The notes beneath the pieces are model-generated. The model saw only the letters and a list, made by a program, of their open reading frames with translations. It was not told the origin of the DNA and did no database searches. A stretch of DNA of 64,000 nucleotides. Source: Mucilaginibacter sp. CSA2-8R (GTDB taxonomy: Bacteria > Bacteroidota > Bacteroidia > Sphingobacteriales > Sphingobacteriaceae). The translations under genes were made by a program, and so were the position numbers. How positions within the stretch are numbered: position 1 is the stretch's first letter; every line of letters begins with the position of its first letter. Positions 7,903 through 17,673 of the stretch are shown one piece after another. The DNA lies in contig NZ_CP152389.1 of the NCBI RefSeq assembly GCF_038806765.1, positions 1,612,001 to 1,676,000 on the forward strand, read 5' to 3'.

Positions 7903-8943
7903 ATGAAAAAGCAAACCCTTATCCTTTATATGGCTTTGAGCAGCCTGGCTGCATCGGCCCAAAACAAATGGAACGCCGAACCTTATTTAACCAAGTCTTT
8001 ATCTAACTCGGCTATTAAAGATGTATTTGTACGTACTTCGGGCGGCAGCATCGAGGTGGATGGTATATCGACAGGCGAAGCGCGGATCGAAGTGTACATC
8101 AGCGCTAACAATGACCGGGGCCGGTTGAGTAAAACAGAGTTGGAGCAGCGCCTGAAAGAAAACTATACTCTCGAGATTACAGATGATAATCATGAGCTTC
8201 ATGCTACGGCGAAGTCTAAATCCAATATGGATTGGGGTAAGGCTGTCAGTATATCTTTTAAAGTTTATGTGCATAAGGCAGTATCTACCAATCTAACTAC
8301 CAGTGGCGGTAGTATCAGTTTGTCCGACCTTGCCGGCGAGCAAAATTTTACCACCAGCGGCGGCAGTTTGCAGGTAAGTCATGTAAGCGGTCGTATTAAA
8401 GGGCGTACCTCTGGCGGCAGCATTCAGGTTGACCACGCCAATCAGGATATTGACTTAATAACCAGTGGCGGCAGCATTAGTGCCAGTAACTGCCAGGGTA
8501 ATCTTAACCTGGTAACCAGCGGAGGTTCTTTACAATTGAGCCAGCTACACGGCAAAATAAATGCTACTACCTCAGGCGGCAGCATAAATGCCGACCATAT
8601 TTCGGGCGATTTATCAACCAGTACTTCGGGCGGTACTATCAATCTTACTCAAATTGACGGAGGTGTTGAAGCTGCAACCAGCGGTGGCAGTATACATGCT
8701 CAGTTAAACAGTGTAGGCAAATACGTAAAGCTAAATACCAGTTCTGGACACATCGATTTAAGTATGCCGCAGCAAAAAGGCTTTAATTTAGATTTGAAAG
8801 GTAATCGTGTAAATACCACCTTAGCTAACAGCAATTTTGAAGGCAGCAAAGATGAGGATAGGATAGAAGGAAAAATTAACGGCGGCGGTGCGCTGGTGCA
8901 AGCTTATGCATCGCGCGGCAGCGTAAATGTAAAGTTTAACTAA
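7903..8943 (+). CDS. Exported DUF4097-type beta-solenoid with TSGGS repeats
   Basis: A 346-aa protein with a signal peptide (cleavage near ASAQ, residue 19) followed by about ten copies of an 18-20 residue unit built around T-S-G-G-S-I/L, from residue 44 to about 280. The pattern is that of DUF4097-like right-handed beta-solenoids. Units vary in their second half (SLSDLAG, QVSHVSG, QLSQLHG, NADHISG), and the ladder ends with the degenerate NTSSGHIDLS. The family is common next to anti-sigma or envelope regulators in other bacteria, but function is not established. The gene is monocistronic, with a 282-nt upstream region and a shared terminator downstream. Confidence 0.85.
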   Translation: MKKQTLILYMALSSLAASAQNKWNAEPYLTKSLSNSAIKDVFVRTSGGSIEVDGISTGEARIEVYISANNDRGRLSKTELEQRLKENYTLEITDDNHELHATAKSKSNMDWGKAVSISFKVYVHKAVSTNLTTSGGSISLSDLAGEQNFTTSGGSLQVSHVSGRIKGRTSGGSIQVDHANQDIDLITSGGSISASNCQGNLNLVTSGGSLQLSQLHGKINATTSGGSINADHISGDLSTSTSGGTINLTQIDGGVEAATSGGSIHAQLNSVGKYVKLNTSSGHIDLSMPQQKGFNLDLKGNRVNTTLANSNFEGSKDEDRIEGKINGGGALVQAYASRGSVNVKFN

Positions 8944-8978
8944 TTTATTAAATAACAACCTTATCACTAAAAGCACAA

Positions 8979-9010
8979 AGGCCGGTTCGTTATTCGAACT
9001 GGCCTCTGTT
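8979..9010. terminator. Bidirectional terminator between convergent genes
   Basis: Arms 8979-8989 and 8995-9005 pair over 11 bp with one G-U, loop of 5 nt, T-rich on the plus side and A-rich on the other. It can serve both the DUF4097 gene and the convergent EEP gene. Confidence 0.8.
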
Positions 9011-9850
9011 TTATTTAAACGTTATTTGTGCGGTTATCGGGAAGTGGTCTGATGGATACTTACCATGATAGCTGTCGGTCAGTAATCCCCAGCGTAGTAC
9101 CTTAAAGTTACCGGTGGTAAAGATATGATCTATTACCTCGTCACTTTTTAAATTTGAGCCAAAACTGTTAAAGGAGCCGTTATTGGCGTAAGGATATTTA
9201 ACCTGTGTATAAGCATCTTTAAGCCAGCCAGAGGTAGCAATACGCTGGTACCAGGTGCTGTTGCGTCCGCCATTAAGATCGCCGGTTAAAACTACAGGCT
9301 CATTGCCTGCAATGCTTTTAATCCGTTGCATAATCAGCTTGCTGCTTTCTTCGCGGGCAATATTACCCTGGTGGTCGTAATGAGCATTAAAAAAGTAAAA
9401 CTTACGTTTTGATTGCAGGTCTTGCAGGTAAACCCATGAGCAGATGCGGTTACAACAGGTTGCATCCCAACCTAGCGAAGGCTTTTCGGGCGTTTGTGAT
9501 AACCAAAAGTCGCCGTGATTCAACAGTTTAAACTTATCTTTTTTAAATAGAATAGCCGAGTGCTCTCCTTTGTCTTTACCGTCGTCGCGGCCTACACCCG
9601 AACGCTGATATTGAGGTAGTATTTTGATGATGTCGTCTAACTGGTTTTGGTAACCTTCTTGCGTGCCAAATACGTCAAAATCATGGTAGCGGATAAGCTC
9701 GGCTACAACCGGTGCTCGATTCATCCATAAGTTACCGGTGTCGTTGGTTGTAATCATCCTCAAATTGTAGGTGGCTACAGTTAAGGTTTGTGCTGGTGCT
9801 GTACGCAGCATAAAGACGAGCACGAGGGAAAGAAGAAGCCTTAATTTCAT
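9011..9850 (-). CDS. Exported endonuclease/exonuclease/phosphatase-fold hydrolase
   Basis: A 279-aa protein with a signal peptide (MKLRLLLSLVLVF...APAQ) and a complete EEP domain: TYNLR near residue 28, GTQEG near 63, NAHYDH near 153, TGDLNG near 192 and the C-terminal SDHFP. These are the metal-binding and catalytic motifs of the DNase I/phosphatase superfamily. Being exported, it is more likely a phosphodiesterase or sphingomyelinase-like or extracellular nuclease than a DNA repair enzyme; the substrate cannot be told. It is monocistronic and convergent with the DUF4097 gene. Confidence 0.9.
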   Translation of the reverse strand: MKLRLLLSLVLVFMLRTAPAQTLTVATYNLRMITTNDTGNLWMNRAPVVAELIRYHDFDVFGTQEGYQNQLDDIIKILPQYQRSGVGRDDGKDKGEHSAILFKKDKFKLLNHGDFWLSQTPEKPSLGWDATCCNRICSWVYLQDLQSKRKFYFFNAHYDHQGNIAREESSKLIMQRIKSIAGNEPVVLTGDLNGGRNSTWYQRIATSGWLKDAYTQVKYPYANNGSFNSFGSNLKSDEVIDHIFTTGNFKVLRWGLLTDSYHGKYPSDHFPITAQITFK

Positions 9851-9965
9851 AAAATGAAGTGCGAGATTATTAAACGTATTTACTTAGTTAACAAGGCAAT
9901 TATACCAATTATACATTAGGGCAAAGTTAACTTTTAAGATCGCACCAAAGCCGGTGCGGTTCCAA

Positions 9966-11786
9966 CTATTGCTTTAGCGCTTTTTTACGTGCTTTTTCCA
10001 ATTCTTTTAAACGGTGCTTTTCTTCTTTACGCTTCTTTTTGGCTTCCTTTTTCTGCTTCTTAAAAAACTTCTTTTTTTCCTTTTTGGATAGTTTAATGTC
10101 AGCGTCGCGCTGTGTTTTAAAATCCAAACCGGCGCAGGGTTTAATGCCCATAAGCAAGGTGCGCCATAGCGTAGCAAAAAACGGGTAATTCTTAGGCCGC
10201 TGGTAAACCACATGGGCTGTACGTGGCTGCTGGCCCGGTTGGTCGGGATTATTATTTTTAAGGATGAGCGTATTTGCCAGTAAGGAAACTAAGGCAAGCT
10301 TACGCATTTTTAAGCTGGCCGTATCTGCTTTTAACAGCTGTATCTTTAAATCATTATACAATAAGGTAACCTGCCCGGTAGCCGTGCTGCGGTTGGCCTT
10401 AAAGGCAAATGCCAGCCGCTTAGCTACACCCGATTGTATTTTAAGCGAAGCCAATGGAACCGTGGCCTGGTTAACGCTTGGCATGGCGATGGGGCCTGCC
10501 CATCCATTATAGCTATACGAATACAAGCTATCAACCAGGTTAAAAGCAAAATTTACCCGCATGGGGGCATGGTTCAAAAAATGAGCATTAAACGAAGCTT
10601 TGCTATAATGGTTCTTTTTTAAAGCATTGGCGTCGGTGGTTACGTTGGTCATATGCCCGTTAATCCGGTTAAAACTTAAAGTGCCAGTACCCTTGGTTTG
10701 GGTGTTGTGCTCTGTATAAATAACATCGTAGTTTTTTACGATGATGCTGTCAACGTCAAGTTTAAAGGGGATGGAGCGTAGCGACTGGTTTGGGAATGTA
10801 AAGGCCTTGTCTTGCGAGAAACTTTTGGGGTTGATACGCGGATTACTGAACACTTTAATTTGTCCGTTATTGAGTATAACGCTTTTGGCTTTCACTTTAC
10901 GGCTTTTGTCAAAAAGATTAAAGTCAAAATGGTTAAGCAATAACTTACGGGCAGTAATCACAAACCGGTCTTCATAAGTTTTACTAAAAAAAGCTGCCGG
11001 GGTGTATAACGGTGTCAAGGTTAACGAATCAACCTGTAGCTGCCGGGTTTGTGTAGAGAATTTAATGGATTTAGCTTGGTAGCCATACAGCGCGTGCGCA
11101 GTGCGGCCTCTGTAGTGCTGAAGTTCTATATCCATATTTCGGCAAAACAAAAAGCGTTGCTTATTATACTGGGTAGCCGAATCAATTAGTAAATCTGTTG
11201 CTTTAATATTCAACTCTTTAAAAGCTGTAATAGCCGGTTTGGCTGTTTCATGGTTTTCGTACCGCAGCTTAATCTGGTTCAAGGCAATGTTACCTACCTG
11301 TACTAGCTTAAGCGATTTAGACAGCTGCTCGTAAAGTGTACGGTTGTCTTTTGGCTTGGTGGCTTTTAGTGGATCGGGTTTGGCAAGTACCCTGACGTTG
11401 GGAGCGTTTAAAATGATGTCGCCTATAATGAGTTTATGCCTTAACCATAAAGTGATGAGGTGAACGTGGTTAAGCTCTAAGCGTTTTACTTGTAACTGAT
11501 AAACCTGGTTAGGCGCCGTGTGCATTTGTTGTTGCTGATGATAGGTGCTGCTGTCGAACTTTAGCTGGACCTGGTTAAGCATGATCTGTCCTTGCAATAA
11601 ATTGATGCTGGCACCAGCAAACTCTACATGGTAAAGACCATCAGATGCTTTTTGTACAACTTGATTTAGTTTTTTAGATAAGATAGGACTAAACCACCAG
11701 GTTACGATAAAGCCAGCTAAAACAATGGTAAGTACAATAGTTGCAATGGTTATTAATCCAACTTTAACCCATTTGTACTTAATCAT
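9966..11786 (-). CDS. AsmA-like membrane-anchored periplasmic protein with lysine-rich tail
   Basis: A 606-aa protein with one N-terminal transmembrane segment (about residues 8-33, ending FIVTWWFSPILSKKLNQ) followed by a long beta-rich region with AsmA/TamB-like repeats: GQIMLNQVQLKFDS, NAPNVRVLAKPDP, VGNIALNQIKLRYEN, SVILNNGQIKVF. AsmA-like proteins form periplasmic groove structures that handle lipids. The call rests on pattern, not on a firm motif. The last 45 residues or so are almost entirely Lys, Glu and Arg (KKEKKKFF, KKEAKKKRKEEK), a strongly basic helical tail. It is divergent from the first SusC gene across about 455 nt. Confidence 0.6.
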   Translation of the reverse strand: MIKYKWVKVGLITIATIVLTIVLAGFIVTWWFSPILSKKLNQVVQKASDGLYHVEFAGASINLLQGQIMLNQVQLKFDSSTYHQQQQMHTAPNQVYQLQVKRLELNHVHLITLWLRHKLIIGDIILNAPNVRVLAKPDPLKATKPKDNRTLYEQLSKSLKLVQVGNIALNQIKLRYENHETAKPAITAFKELNIKATDLLIDSATQYNKQRFLFCRNMDIELQHYRGRTAHALYGYQAKSIKFSTQTRQLQVDSLTLTPLYTPAAFFSKTYEDRFVITARKLLLNHFDFNLFDKSRKVKAKSVILNNGQIKVFSNPRINPKSFSQDKAFTFPNQSLRSIPFKLDVDSIIVKNYDVIYTEHNTQTKGTGTLSFNRINGHMTNVTTDANALKKNHYSKASFNAHFLNHAPMRVNFAFNLVDSLYSYSYNGWAGPIAMPSVNQATVPLASLKIQSGVAKRLAFAFKANRSTATGQVTLLYNDLKIQLLKADTASLKMRKLALVSLLANTLILKNNNPDQPGQQPRTAHVVYQRPKNYPFFATLWRTLLMGIKPCAGLDFKTQRDADIKLSKKEKKKFFKKQKKEAKKKRKEEKHRLKELEKARKKALKQ

Positions 11787-12241
11787 TACTCATCCTATCT
11801 GTTTTGAATTAGACTCCTCTATCGGCTATTAAAAATTTAACAACACGCAGGAGTAATAAGTTTTGAGATGTTAAAGTAGTTGTTATGCGTAGTTGCGGTT
11901 TACACTATACGTAATTCAAAATATACTGGCAAAACCTGACTCGGTCAAAGCTAAAGGCTTTTAGCATTATCCTAAATTAAATGGTAAACCGGTACTAATT
12001 TAGTCGAAATGCGGCTATTAAATTTCAATATTACACTTATTGGCTTCTTTCTATTTACAAGTCGGTAGCAAAATGTCTAATTCTTTAACATCATCTTAAA
12101 GTTCTTATAAAAAATTAATGATCGTAATAAAAATATTACAGTCAGGATAGCTCAGGACACTAACCGGGCATTGATTAGCTAATATTGAGCAAACCAATAG
12201 TTAAAGCTGCATGTATAGCAGCGCCGATTAATTTAAAGTTT
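11787..12241. other. Divergent intergenic region, AsmA-like gene / susC
   Basis: A 455-nt A/T-rich region with no convincing ORF or strong hairpin. It must hold the promoters of both flanking genes; I could not assign a full TTG/TAnnTTTG pair with confidence. The open frame of susC continues upstream to a TTG at 12185, but those 19 residues precede a normal signal peptide. Confidence 0.5.
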
Positions 12242-15200
12242 ATGATGAATAATTTACTCCATTATTTTAATGGCAAGAGAGTAGGTTTGATGCTGGTGAT
12301 ATGCTTGTTGAGCATAGGTACAGCATTGGCCCAGCAGATTACCATAACTGGTACCGTGACGGATGATACCGGCGAAACGGTGCCCGGAACAACCGTTACC
12401 ATCAGAAATAAGGCCGGTGGTACAGCGGCAGATGTGAACGGTAAATACAGTATTAAAGCTACCAAAGGCGATGTGCTAATATTTAAACTTTTAGGATACG
12501 CTGACCAGCAAGCTACAGTAGGCGACAATCCGGTGATCAATATTAAGTTTGCTAAGGATAGTAAGCAGCTTACAGATGTGGTAGTTATTGGCTACGGAAC
12601 TCAGAAAAGAAGCAACGTGAGCGGATCGGTAGCAAGTTTAAAAGCAGATAATTTACAGGAGCGTCCTATAACGCGTGTTGACCAGGCCCTGGTTGGCCAA
12701 TTGGCAGGTGTGGTAGTAAAACAAACCACTGGTGTACCCGGTAAGGCATTTAGCGTGCAGGTGCGCGGTAGTGGCTCTATCAGTGCCGGCAATGAGCCAT
12801 TATATGTTATTGATGGTTTCCCTTTGTCGGTATCAGCTCCTGGAACTAACGGTAGCTTTTCAACAGGTAACCCCTTGGATAATATTAACCCAAATGATAT
12901 TGAAAATATAGAAGTGCTGAAAGATGCTGCTGCTGCTGCCATTTACGGTTCAAGGGCGTCTAACGGTGTAGTTTTGATTACTACCAAACGGGGTAAAACC
13001 GGAAAACCACAAATCAGCTACAACGCTTATGTGGGTTATAACGCCCCGGCCAAAAAACTTAAAATGCTGAATGGCGACCAATGGATTGATAGGGCTACTG
13101 AGATGATTAATGCTGCTTACGTGCTTAGGTTTGCTGCTAATGGTGCAACAGCTAATGATACTTACGAGCAACGCCGCGCTATCATTAATAGTACATTAGC
13201 TGCGGGCAGCCAGATACAGACCGGGCAGTATAACACGGGCTATATGCTTGATCCGCGATGGGCTGTAGCAGGCCATCCGGGTTTAGAGTCTATTGACTGG
13301 CAAAAAGAAATTGAACAAAACGGGTTTGTTCAAAATCATCAGTTGTCGGCAAGTGGCGGTACCGATAATGTAAAGTACTTCATCTCGGGTAACTACGCTG
13401 ATCAAAACGGCTTTGTAAAAAGCCTTGGATACAAAGCATATTCTGCCCGTGCAAATGTTGAAGTAACGGCATCTAAAAAACTGAAAGCAGGCATCAATAT
13501 CGCTCCAACCTATTCAATAACCAATGACCCAGGCGTAGAAGGAAAAGATAATATTTTTCATCAGGCTTTGAGTATGACTCCAATACAGGAAAGCAGCTCG
13601 GGTTTATACCCTAATGCTTTTGCCAACCCTCAATATGCATGGAGCAATACTACTAACAGCCCAGTGGCCAAATTAGAAAATATTGTAGGCGAAACTAAAA
13701 GGTTCCGTACACTAACCTCACTTTATGCAGAGTATCAAATTATTCCTGATTTGACTTTCAGAAGTTCATTAAACCTCGATAACACTGATAATAATTCAAG
13801 AGGTTATACGCCTTATACCGTTGCAGGTAACGTTGCCGCGCGTATTTACAACCCGGCAACCAATAATAACCTGTACGCTAACTCATCAGCATCATACAGC
13901 AGTTATAAGAGGCTGACGTTTGTTAATGAGAATACGCTGAATTACAACAAAACATTTAATAAAGTACACAGCTTAAGTGTATTATTAGGTCAATCATATA
14001 ATGTAGACCGTTTAGACCAGGCTTCGGCAGCTTCAGTTGGCGGGCTTACCAGTGCTTCTATACAAACCGTAAACGCCGGAGCAAATTCATCTGGCAGTAC
14101 AAGCAGCCAGCAAAGTATACTGGTGTCTTATTTTAGCCGTGTTCAATACTCGTTTGCAGATAAATATTTGTTATCAGCCAGTTTACGCGAAGACGGATCG
14201 TCAAGATTTGGTGCGAATACAAAGTATGGTATATTCCCTTCGGCATCTGTGGCCTGGAGAGTAACTCAGGAAGACTTTATGAAGCCGGTATCGGCCATCA
14301 GCGACTTGAAGTTGCGTTTTAGCTATGGTGTAAACGGCAGTAACAACATACCAAATTACGGCAGTATAGCTACCATTGGCCTTGCTGGGTACGTTTTGGG
14401 CGCCACGCCTGCTTTAGCTAACGGACAAGCCCCCAACGTGGTAGCTAACCCGGATTTGCAATGGGAAAAATCACAAACGTATGATCTGGGTGTTGATTTC
14501 GGTTTCTTAAAAAACCGCATCACAGGATCATTTGATTACTATAATAAACTTAATACCCAATTGCTATTACAAGTGCCAATTCCGGCAGTAACCGGTTTTA
14601 CTCAATACTTAAGCAATGCAGGTTCAGTAAGAAATATTGGTCAGGAATTGCAAATCAACACGCGTAACCTGGTTAATAAATTTCAATGGAGTACAACTCT
14701 TAATATAAGCCATAACAGCAATAAAATTGTATCGCTGTTTGGTAACCAATCGCAAATTATTATTCCAAACTCTTTTGATGTTTCAGATAACATTTTACGC
14801 GTAGGCTCGCCTATAAACAGCATTTACGTAGTTAAACAGATTGGCATTTTAACACAAGCCGACATTAATAACAAGGTAGCTACTTATAATACCGGCGAAA
14901 CTGTTGGTGATCCAAAATATCAGGATTTAAATGGTGATGGTGTAATCACAGAGGCAGACAAGCAAATTGTAGGTCATCCCAATCCTAATTATACCTGGGG
15001 CGTTACCAACACATTCCGTTTCAAAGGCTTTGATTTAAGTGTATTAGTACAGGGACAAAACGGCGGCTCTATTTACTCATTATTAGGCCGTGCTATTACC
15101 CGTACAGGCCAGGGTTTTACCGACAATGCACCGGCGTTTTACACCGATCGTTGGAGATCACCTGACAATCCGGGTGCCGGACGTGTAAGTAAAGCATATT

Positions 15201-15499
15201 CTACTTTTGGCTTTGTAGCTAATACAGACTGGTTATACTCATCAGATTATGTAAGAGTTAGAAACATCACTTTAGGGTATAACTTAAAAGATCTGTTTAA
15301 AACATCAAAAGCCATACAAGGCGCCCGGATATATGTATCTGCCGAAAATTTCTTCGGTCATGATAAATATTACGGAGGTTTAAATCCTGAAGCTGCAAAT
15401 ACGGCAATAAGCTCCAACAGTGCCTATCCTCAGTCTGGCGATTACGGCGGTTTGCCATTGGCTAAATCACTAATTGTCGGATTTAACGTTACTTTCTAA
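12242..15499 (+). CDS. SusC/RagA-family TonB-linked outer membrane protein
   Basis: A 1085-aa SusC-type transporter. In order: export signal ending at ALAQQ, a CarboxypepD_reg-like domain (GTVTDDTGETVPGTTVTI), the SusC signature VVVIGYGTQKR, a plug domain with GQLAGVVVK, VRGSGSIS and NEPLYVIDG, the AAAAIYGSRASNGVVLITTK segment, and a long beta-barrel ending in a terminal Phe (GFNVTF). These proteins import oligosaccharides or peptides across the outer membrane using TonB, with a SusD lipoprotein as lid. The ATG at 12242 is chosen over an upstream TTG because it directly precedes the signal peptide. The SusD gene follows after 18 nt. Confidence 0.95.
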   Translation: MMNNLLHYFNGKRVGLMLVICLLSIGTALAQQITITGTVTDDTGETVPGTTVTIRNKAGGTAADVNGKYSIKATKGDVLIFKLLGYADQQATVGDNPVINIKFAKDSKQLTDVVVIGYGTQKRSNVSGSVASLKADNLQERPITRVDQALVGQLAGVVVKQTTGVPGKAFSVQVRGSGSISAGNEPLYVIDGFPLSVSAPGTNGSFSTGNPLDNINPNDIENIEVLKDAAAAAIYGSRASNGVVLITTKRGKTGKPQISYNAYVGYNAPAKKLKMLNGDQWIDRATEMINAAYVLRFAANGATANDTYEQRRAIINSTLAAGSQIQTGQYNTGYMLDPRWAVAGHPGLESIDWQKEIEQNGFVQNHQLSASGGTDNVKYFISGNYADQNGFVKSLGYKAYSARANVEVTASKKLKAGINIAPTYSITNDPGVEGKDNIFHQALSMTPIQESSSGLYPNAFANPQYAWSNTTNSPVAKLENIVGETKRFRTLTSLYAEYQIIPDLTFRSSLNLDNTDNNSRGYTPYTVAGNVAARIYNPATNNNLYANSSASYSSYKRLTFVNENTLNYNKTFNKVHSLSVLLGQSYNVDRLDQASAASVGGLTSASIQTVNAGANSSGSTSSQQSILVSYFSRVQYSFADKYLLSASLREDGSSRFGANTKYGIFPSASVAWRVTQEDFMKPVSAISDLKLRFSYGVNGSNNIPNYGSIATIGLAGYVLGATPALANGQAPNVVANPDLQWEKSQTYDLGVDFGFLKNRITGSFDYYNKLNTQLLLQVPIPAVTGFTQYLSNAGSVRNIGQELQINTRNLVNKFQWSTTLNISHNSNKIVSLFGNQSQIIIPNSFDVSDNILRVGSPINSIYVVKQIGILTQADINNKVATYNTGETVGDPKYQDLNGDGVITEADKQIVGHPNPNYTWGVTNTFRFKGFDLSVLVQGQNGGSIYSLLGRAITRTGQGFTDNAPAFYTDRWRSPDNPGAGRVSKAYSTFGFVANTDWLYSSDYVRVRNITLGYNLKDLFKTSKAIQGARIYVSAENFFGHDKYYGGLNPEAANTAISSNSAYPQSGDYGGLPLAKSLIVGFNVTF

Positions 15500-15517
15500 T
15501 CTTCCAAAATTGTTAAC

Positions 15518-17041
15518 ATGAAAAAGATACTTTTTCTATCAACTATAGCTTCTTTTTTGCTAACTGCTTCTTGTAAAAAGCAGTTAGATCAGCTGCCTAT
15601 ATCATCATCAACTACGGCAACCTTTTATAAGTCTCCGCTTGATTTTGTACAAGGAACCAACGCTATATACTCATCTTTACATAATTACCCAAACAGGTTA
15701 CTTAACCTTTCTGAAATTAGGTCCGACAATATTTATGGCGTTTCAGTTACGGTACGCGATTGGGATCCTATCAATAACCTGTCACCGGGTATAGCAGCCA
15801 ATACTTATATCGATGAGGCGTGGACAACCGACTTTAACGGTGTTTTTAAAGCTAACACGGTGCTCAATCAAATTGCCTCAAACGGAAGTGTTATCAACTC
15901 CGAAACTTTGGCAACAAGATTACAGGCCGAAGCTCGTTTTTTACGTGCATTTTACTACTTCGACCTGATTAGGTACTTTGGCAAATTACCTATCATTGAT
16001 CATGCGGTTACTGTTAACGAAGCTATTACTATAGGTCGTAGCCCGGTAGATGACGTTTACAAATTCATCATTGCAGACCTGCAGTACGCCATGGCTAATT
16101 TGCCTGCAACTTATACAGGAACTGATGTTGGGCGTGCAACTAAATGGGCTGCCGAAGGTGTTTTAGCGCAGGTTTACATGGCCCGTTCTGGTGCAACTTA
16201 TGGCATTGAAGGCCCTGGCCTTGGTGTAAACGAATGGAATTTGGCATTGCCTCTGTTAAATGATATTATAACCAACGGGGGTTTTGCCTTTAATACTAAC
16301 TTTGCTAATGTATTTTCATATACCAATCAAAGCCCAACCGTAAACAAGGAAGCTATTTTTGACGTAATGTATACCAGTGGTATAAGTGGGTCAAATGATT
16401 TGTATGGCGCGTCATTTCCTTGGGTTTTAGCTCCAAATACTTATTTTTCGTCACTTGGCTCTAATACGGTAGCCAACGGCAGCCTGGAAATAATACCTGT
16501 TTCAAATGATTTGGTGAATAGTTATGCTGCCAATGATGTGCGCAAAGCGTTTACCATAAACACAGCAGGATACACTTTCTCCGGTAATACCGAAACACGT
16601 CCGTTCTTTAAAAAGTATTTGGATATAACCAGGATACCAACGACGAGCCGGTTTGATTGGGCCATCAATTTTATTGCTCTGCGTTACACCGACATCTTAA
16701 TGCTTAAAGCTGAATGTATTTTACGCGGTGCTCCTGGTTCACAAGCAGACGTTGATGCTATTGTAAATCAGGTTAGAACGCGGGCCGGATTAGCCGCTGT
16801 AACGGGTGTTACACTGCCGCAATTATTTGAGGAACGCCGCAGGGAGTTTGCCGACGAAGGTTCGCGTTGGTTTGATTTACAAAGGAGCGGCAATTTGGTA
16901 ACCATCATGAATGCATGGATCGCTAAAGAAGACACTCAAAAGAGAATCAATACAGCTACCGCTAACTATGTAATTTATCCGATTCCTCAGCGAGAATTAA
17001 ACACAACGCCTGGATTATATACTCAAAATCCTGGTTACTAA
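15518..17041 (+). CDS. SusD/RagB-family nutrient-binding lipoprotein
   Basis: A 507-aa lipoprotein: the signal peptide ends in a lipobox (LLTASC, Cys19), followed by KKQLDQLP and a SusD_RagB fold with EARFLRAFYYFDLIRYFGKLP near residue 130 and the conserved C-terminal RRREFADEGSRWFDL and YPIPQRELN motifs. It sits on the cell surface and closes over the SusC barrel it is encoded with. No glycoside hydrolase or regulator gene follows, so the substrate is open. A good terminator lies just after the stop, ending the two-gene unit. Confidence 0.95.
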   Translation: MKKILFLSTIASFLLTASCKKQLDQLPISSSTTATFYKSPLDFVQGTNAIYSSLHNYPNRLLNLSEIRSDNIYGVSVTVRDWDPINNLSPGIAANTYIDEAWTTDFNGVFKANTVLNQIASNGSVINSETLATRLQAEARFLRAFYYFDLIRYFGKLPIIDHAVTVNEAITIGRSPVDDVYKFIIADLQYAMANLPATYTGTDVGRATKWAAEGVLAQVYMARSGATYGIEGPGLGVNEWNLALPLLNDIITNGGFAFNTNFANVFSYTNQSPTVNKEAIFDVMYTSGISGSNDLYGASFPWVLAPNTYFSSLGSNTVANGSLEIIPVSNDLVNSYAANDVRKAFTINTAGYTFSGNTETRPFFKKYLDITRIPTTSRFDWAINFIALRYTDILMLKAECILRGAPGSQADVDAIVNQVRTRAGLAAVTGVTLPQLFEERRREFADEGSRWFDLQRSGNLVTIMNAWIAKEDTQKRINTATANYVIYPIPQRELNTTPGLYTQNPGY

Positions 17042-17062
17042 TAATCCCAGCTGATATAATTT

Positions 17063-17103
17063 AAAAGCCCTCCTGTATATTAATTACAGTAGGGCTTTTT
17101 TAA
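17063..17103 (+). terminator. Rho-independent terminator after susCD pair
   Basis: Arms AAAAGCCCT-CTGTA and TACAG-AGGGCTTTT with one bulge pair, loop about 7 nt, followed by TTTTTT. The A-tract on the other side lets it work for the convergent gene as well. Confidence 0.85.
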
Positions 17104-17134
17104 TTATCAAAGTCTTTAAAAATCAAACAGGGTT

Positions 17135-17626
17135 TTATAACTGGCTCACCAATAAGCCGCCAAACAGCTGCATATGCCAGCTGTTTTTTAAAGGAACTTC
17201 CCACTTGGTTTGCAATTCGGCAAGCGTTTGTACCATGTTGTTAAATACTATAGTATTCTCATCAATCACCCCGGCTTTAATTAGCTCTTCGAATTGCGCA
17301 CGTGGTGCCGAAGCAATGCCAGACGCCGTTTGGTAGGCCAGGTTAAAGCGGTCGAATAAGTTGATTTGATACTCTTGCTCTAATTGCTTCATCAGGTGGA
17401 CTGATTTATCAATGGAGCAGCCCGTAGCACCGGCTTGGCTTTCATCAACCAATAAAATAATGAAGCGGTTATATTTAACCATCGCTGCAGCTTTGAGTTG
17501 ATGATTATGGGCCGTCCAGCTCTGGGTAAAATTATTTAACTGTTGTTGTAACTTTTGCGTCTGCGCTGTCGTTAACTCCTTGTCAGATTGATAAATCCAC
17601 ACTCTTGAATTCTCGGAAACTTGCAT
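17135..17626 (-). CDS. Conserved hypothetical protein of Bacteroidota
   Basis: A 163-aa cytoplasmic protein with no signal or membrane segment. The N-terminus (MQVSENSRVWIYQSDKELT), the central FIILLVDESQAGATGCSIDKSVH and the C-terminal NTIVFNNMVQTLAELQ match short Bacteroidota proteins that databases have often labelled ABC transporter ATPase; I see no Walker A or signature motif here, so that label is not supported. The ATG at 17626 is preferred over a TTG two codons earlier. It is convergent with the susD gene and divergent from the following small gene across 47 nt. Function unknown. Confidence 0.8.
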   Translation of the reverse strand: MQVSENSRVWIYQSDKELTTAQTQKLQQQLNNFTQSWTAHNHQLKAAAMVKYNRFIILLVDESQAGATGCSIDKSVHLMKQLEQEYQINLFDRFNLAYQTASGIASAPRAQFEELIKAGVIDENTIVFNNMVQTLAELQTKWEVPLKNSWHMQLFGGLLVSQL

Positions 17627-17673
17627 CCACAAAAGTATGCAATTTGTGAATTAGAGAGTGAGTTATTATTGTC

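Noticed and set aside
12185..12241. Upstream TTG as start of the first SusC gene
   Set aside because: It would put 19 residues in front of a normal signal peptide; the ATG at 12242 fits the family.
17047..17056. CCAGCTGATA, also found at the 3' end of tRNA-Phe
   Set aside because: Only 10 nt are shared and it lies in the terminator region of the first susD gene upstream of the tRNA; it is too short to argue for an attachment site.
17135..17626. Label ABC transporter ATPase for the 163-aa protein
   Set aside because: No Walker A, Walker B or signature motif is present; the label appears to be inherited annotation.
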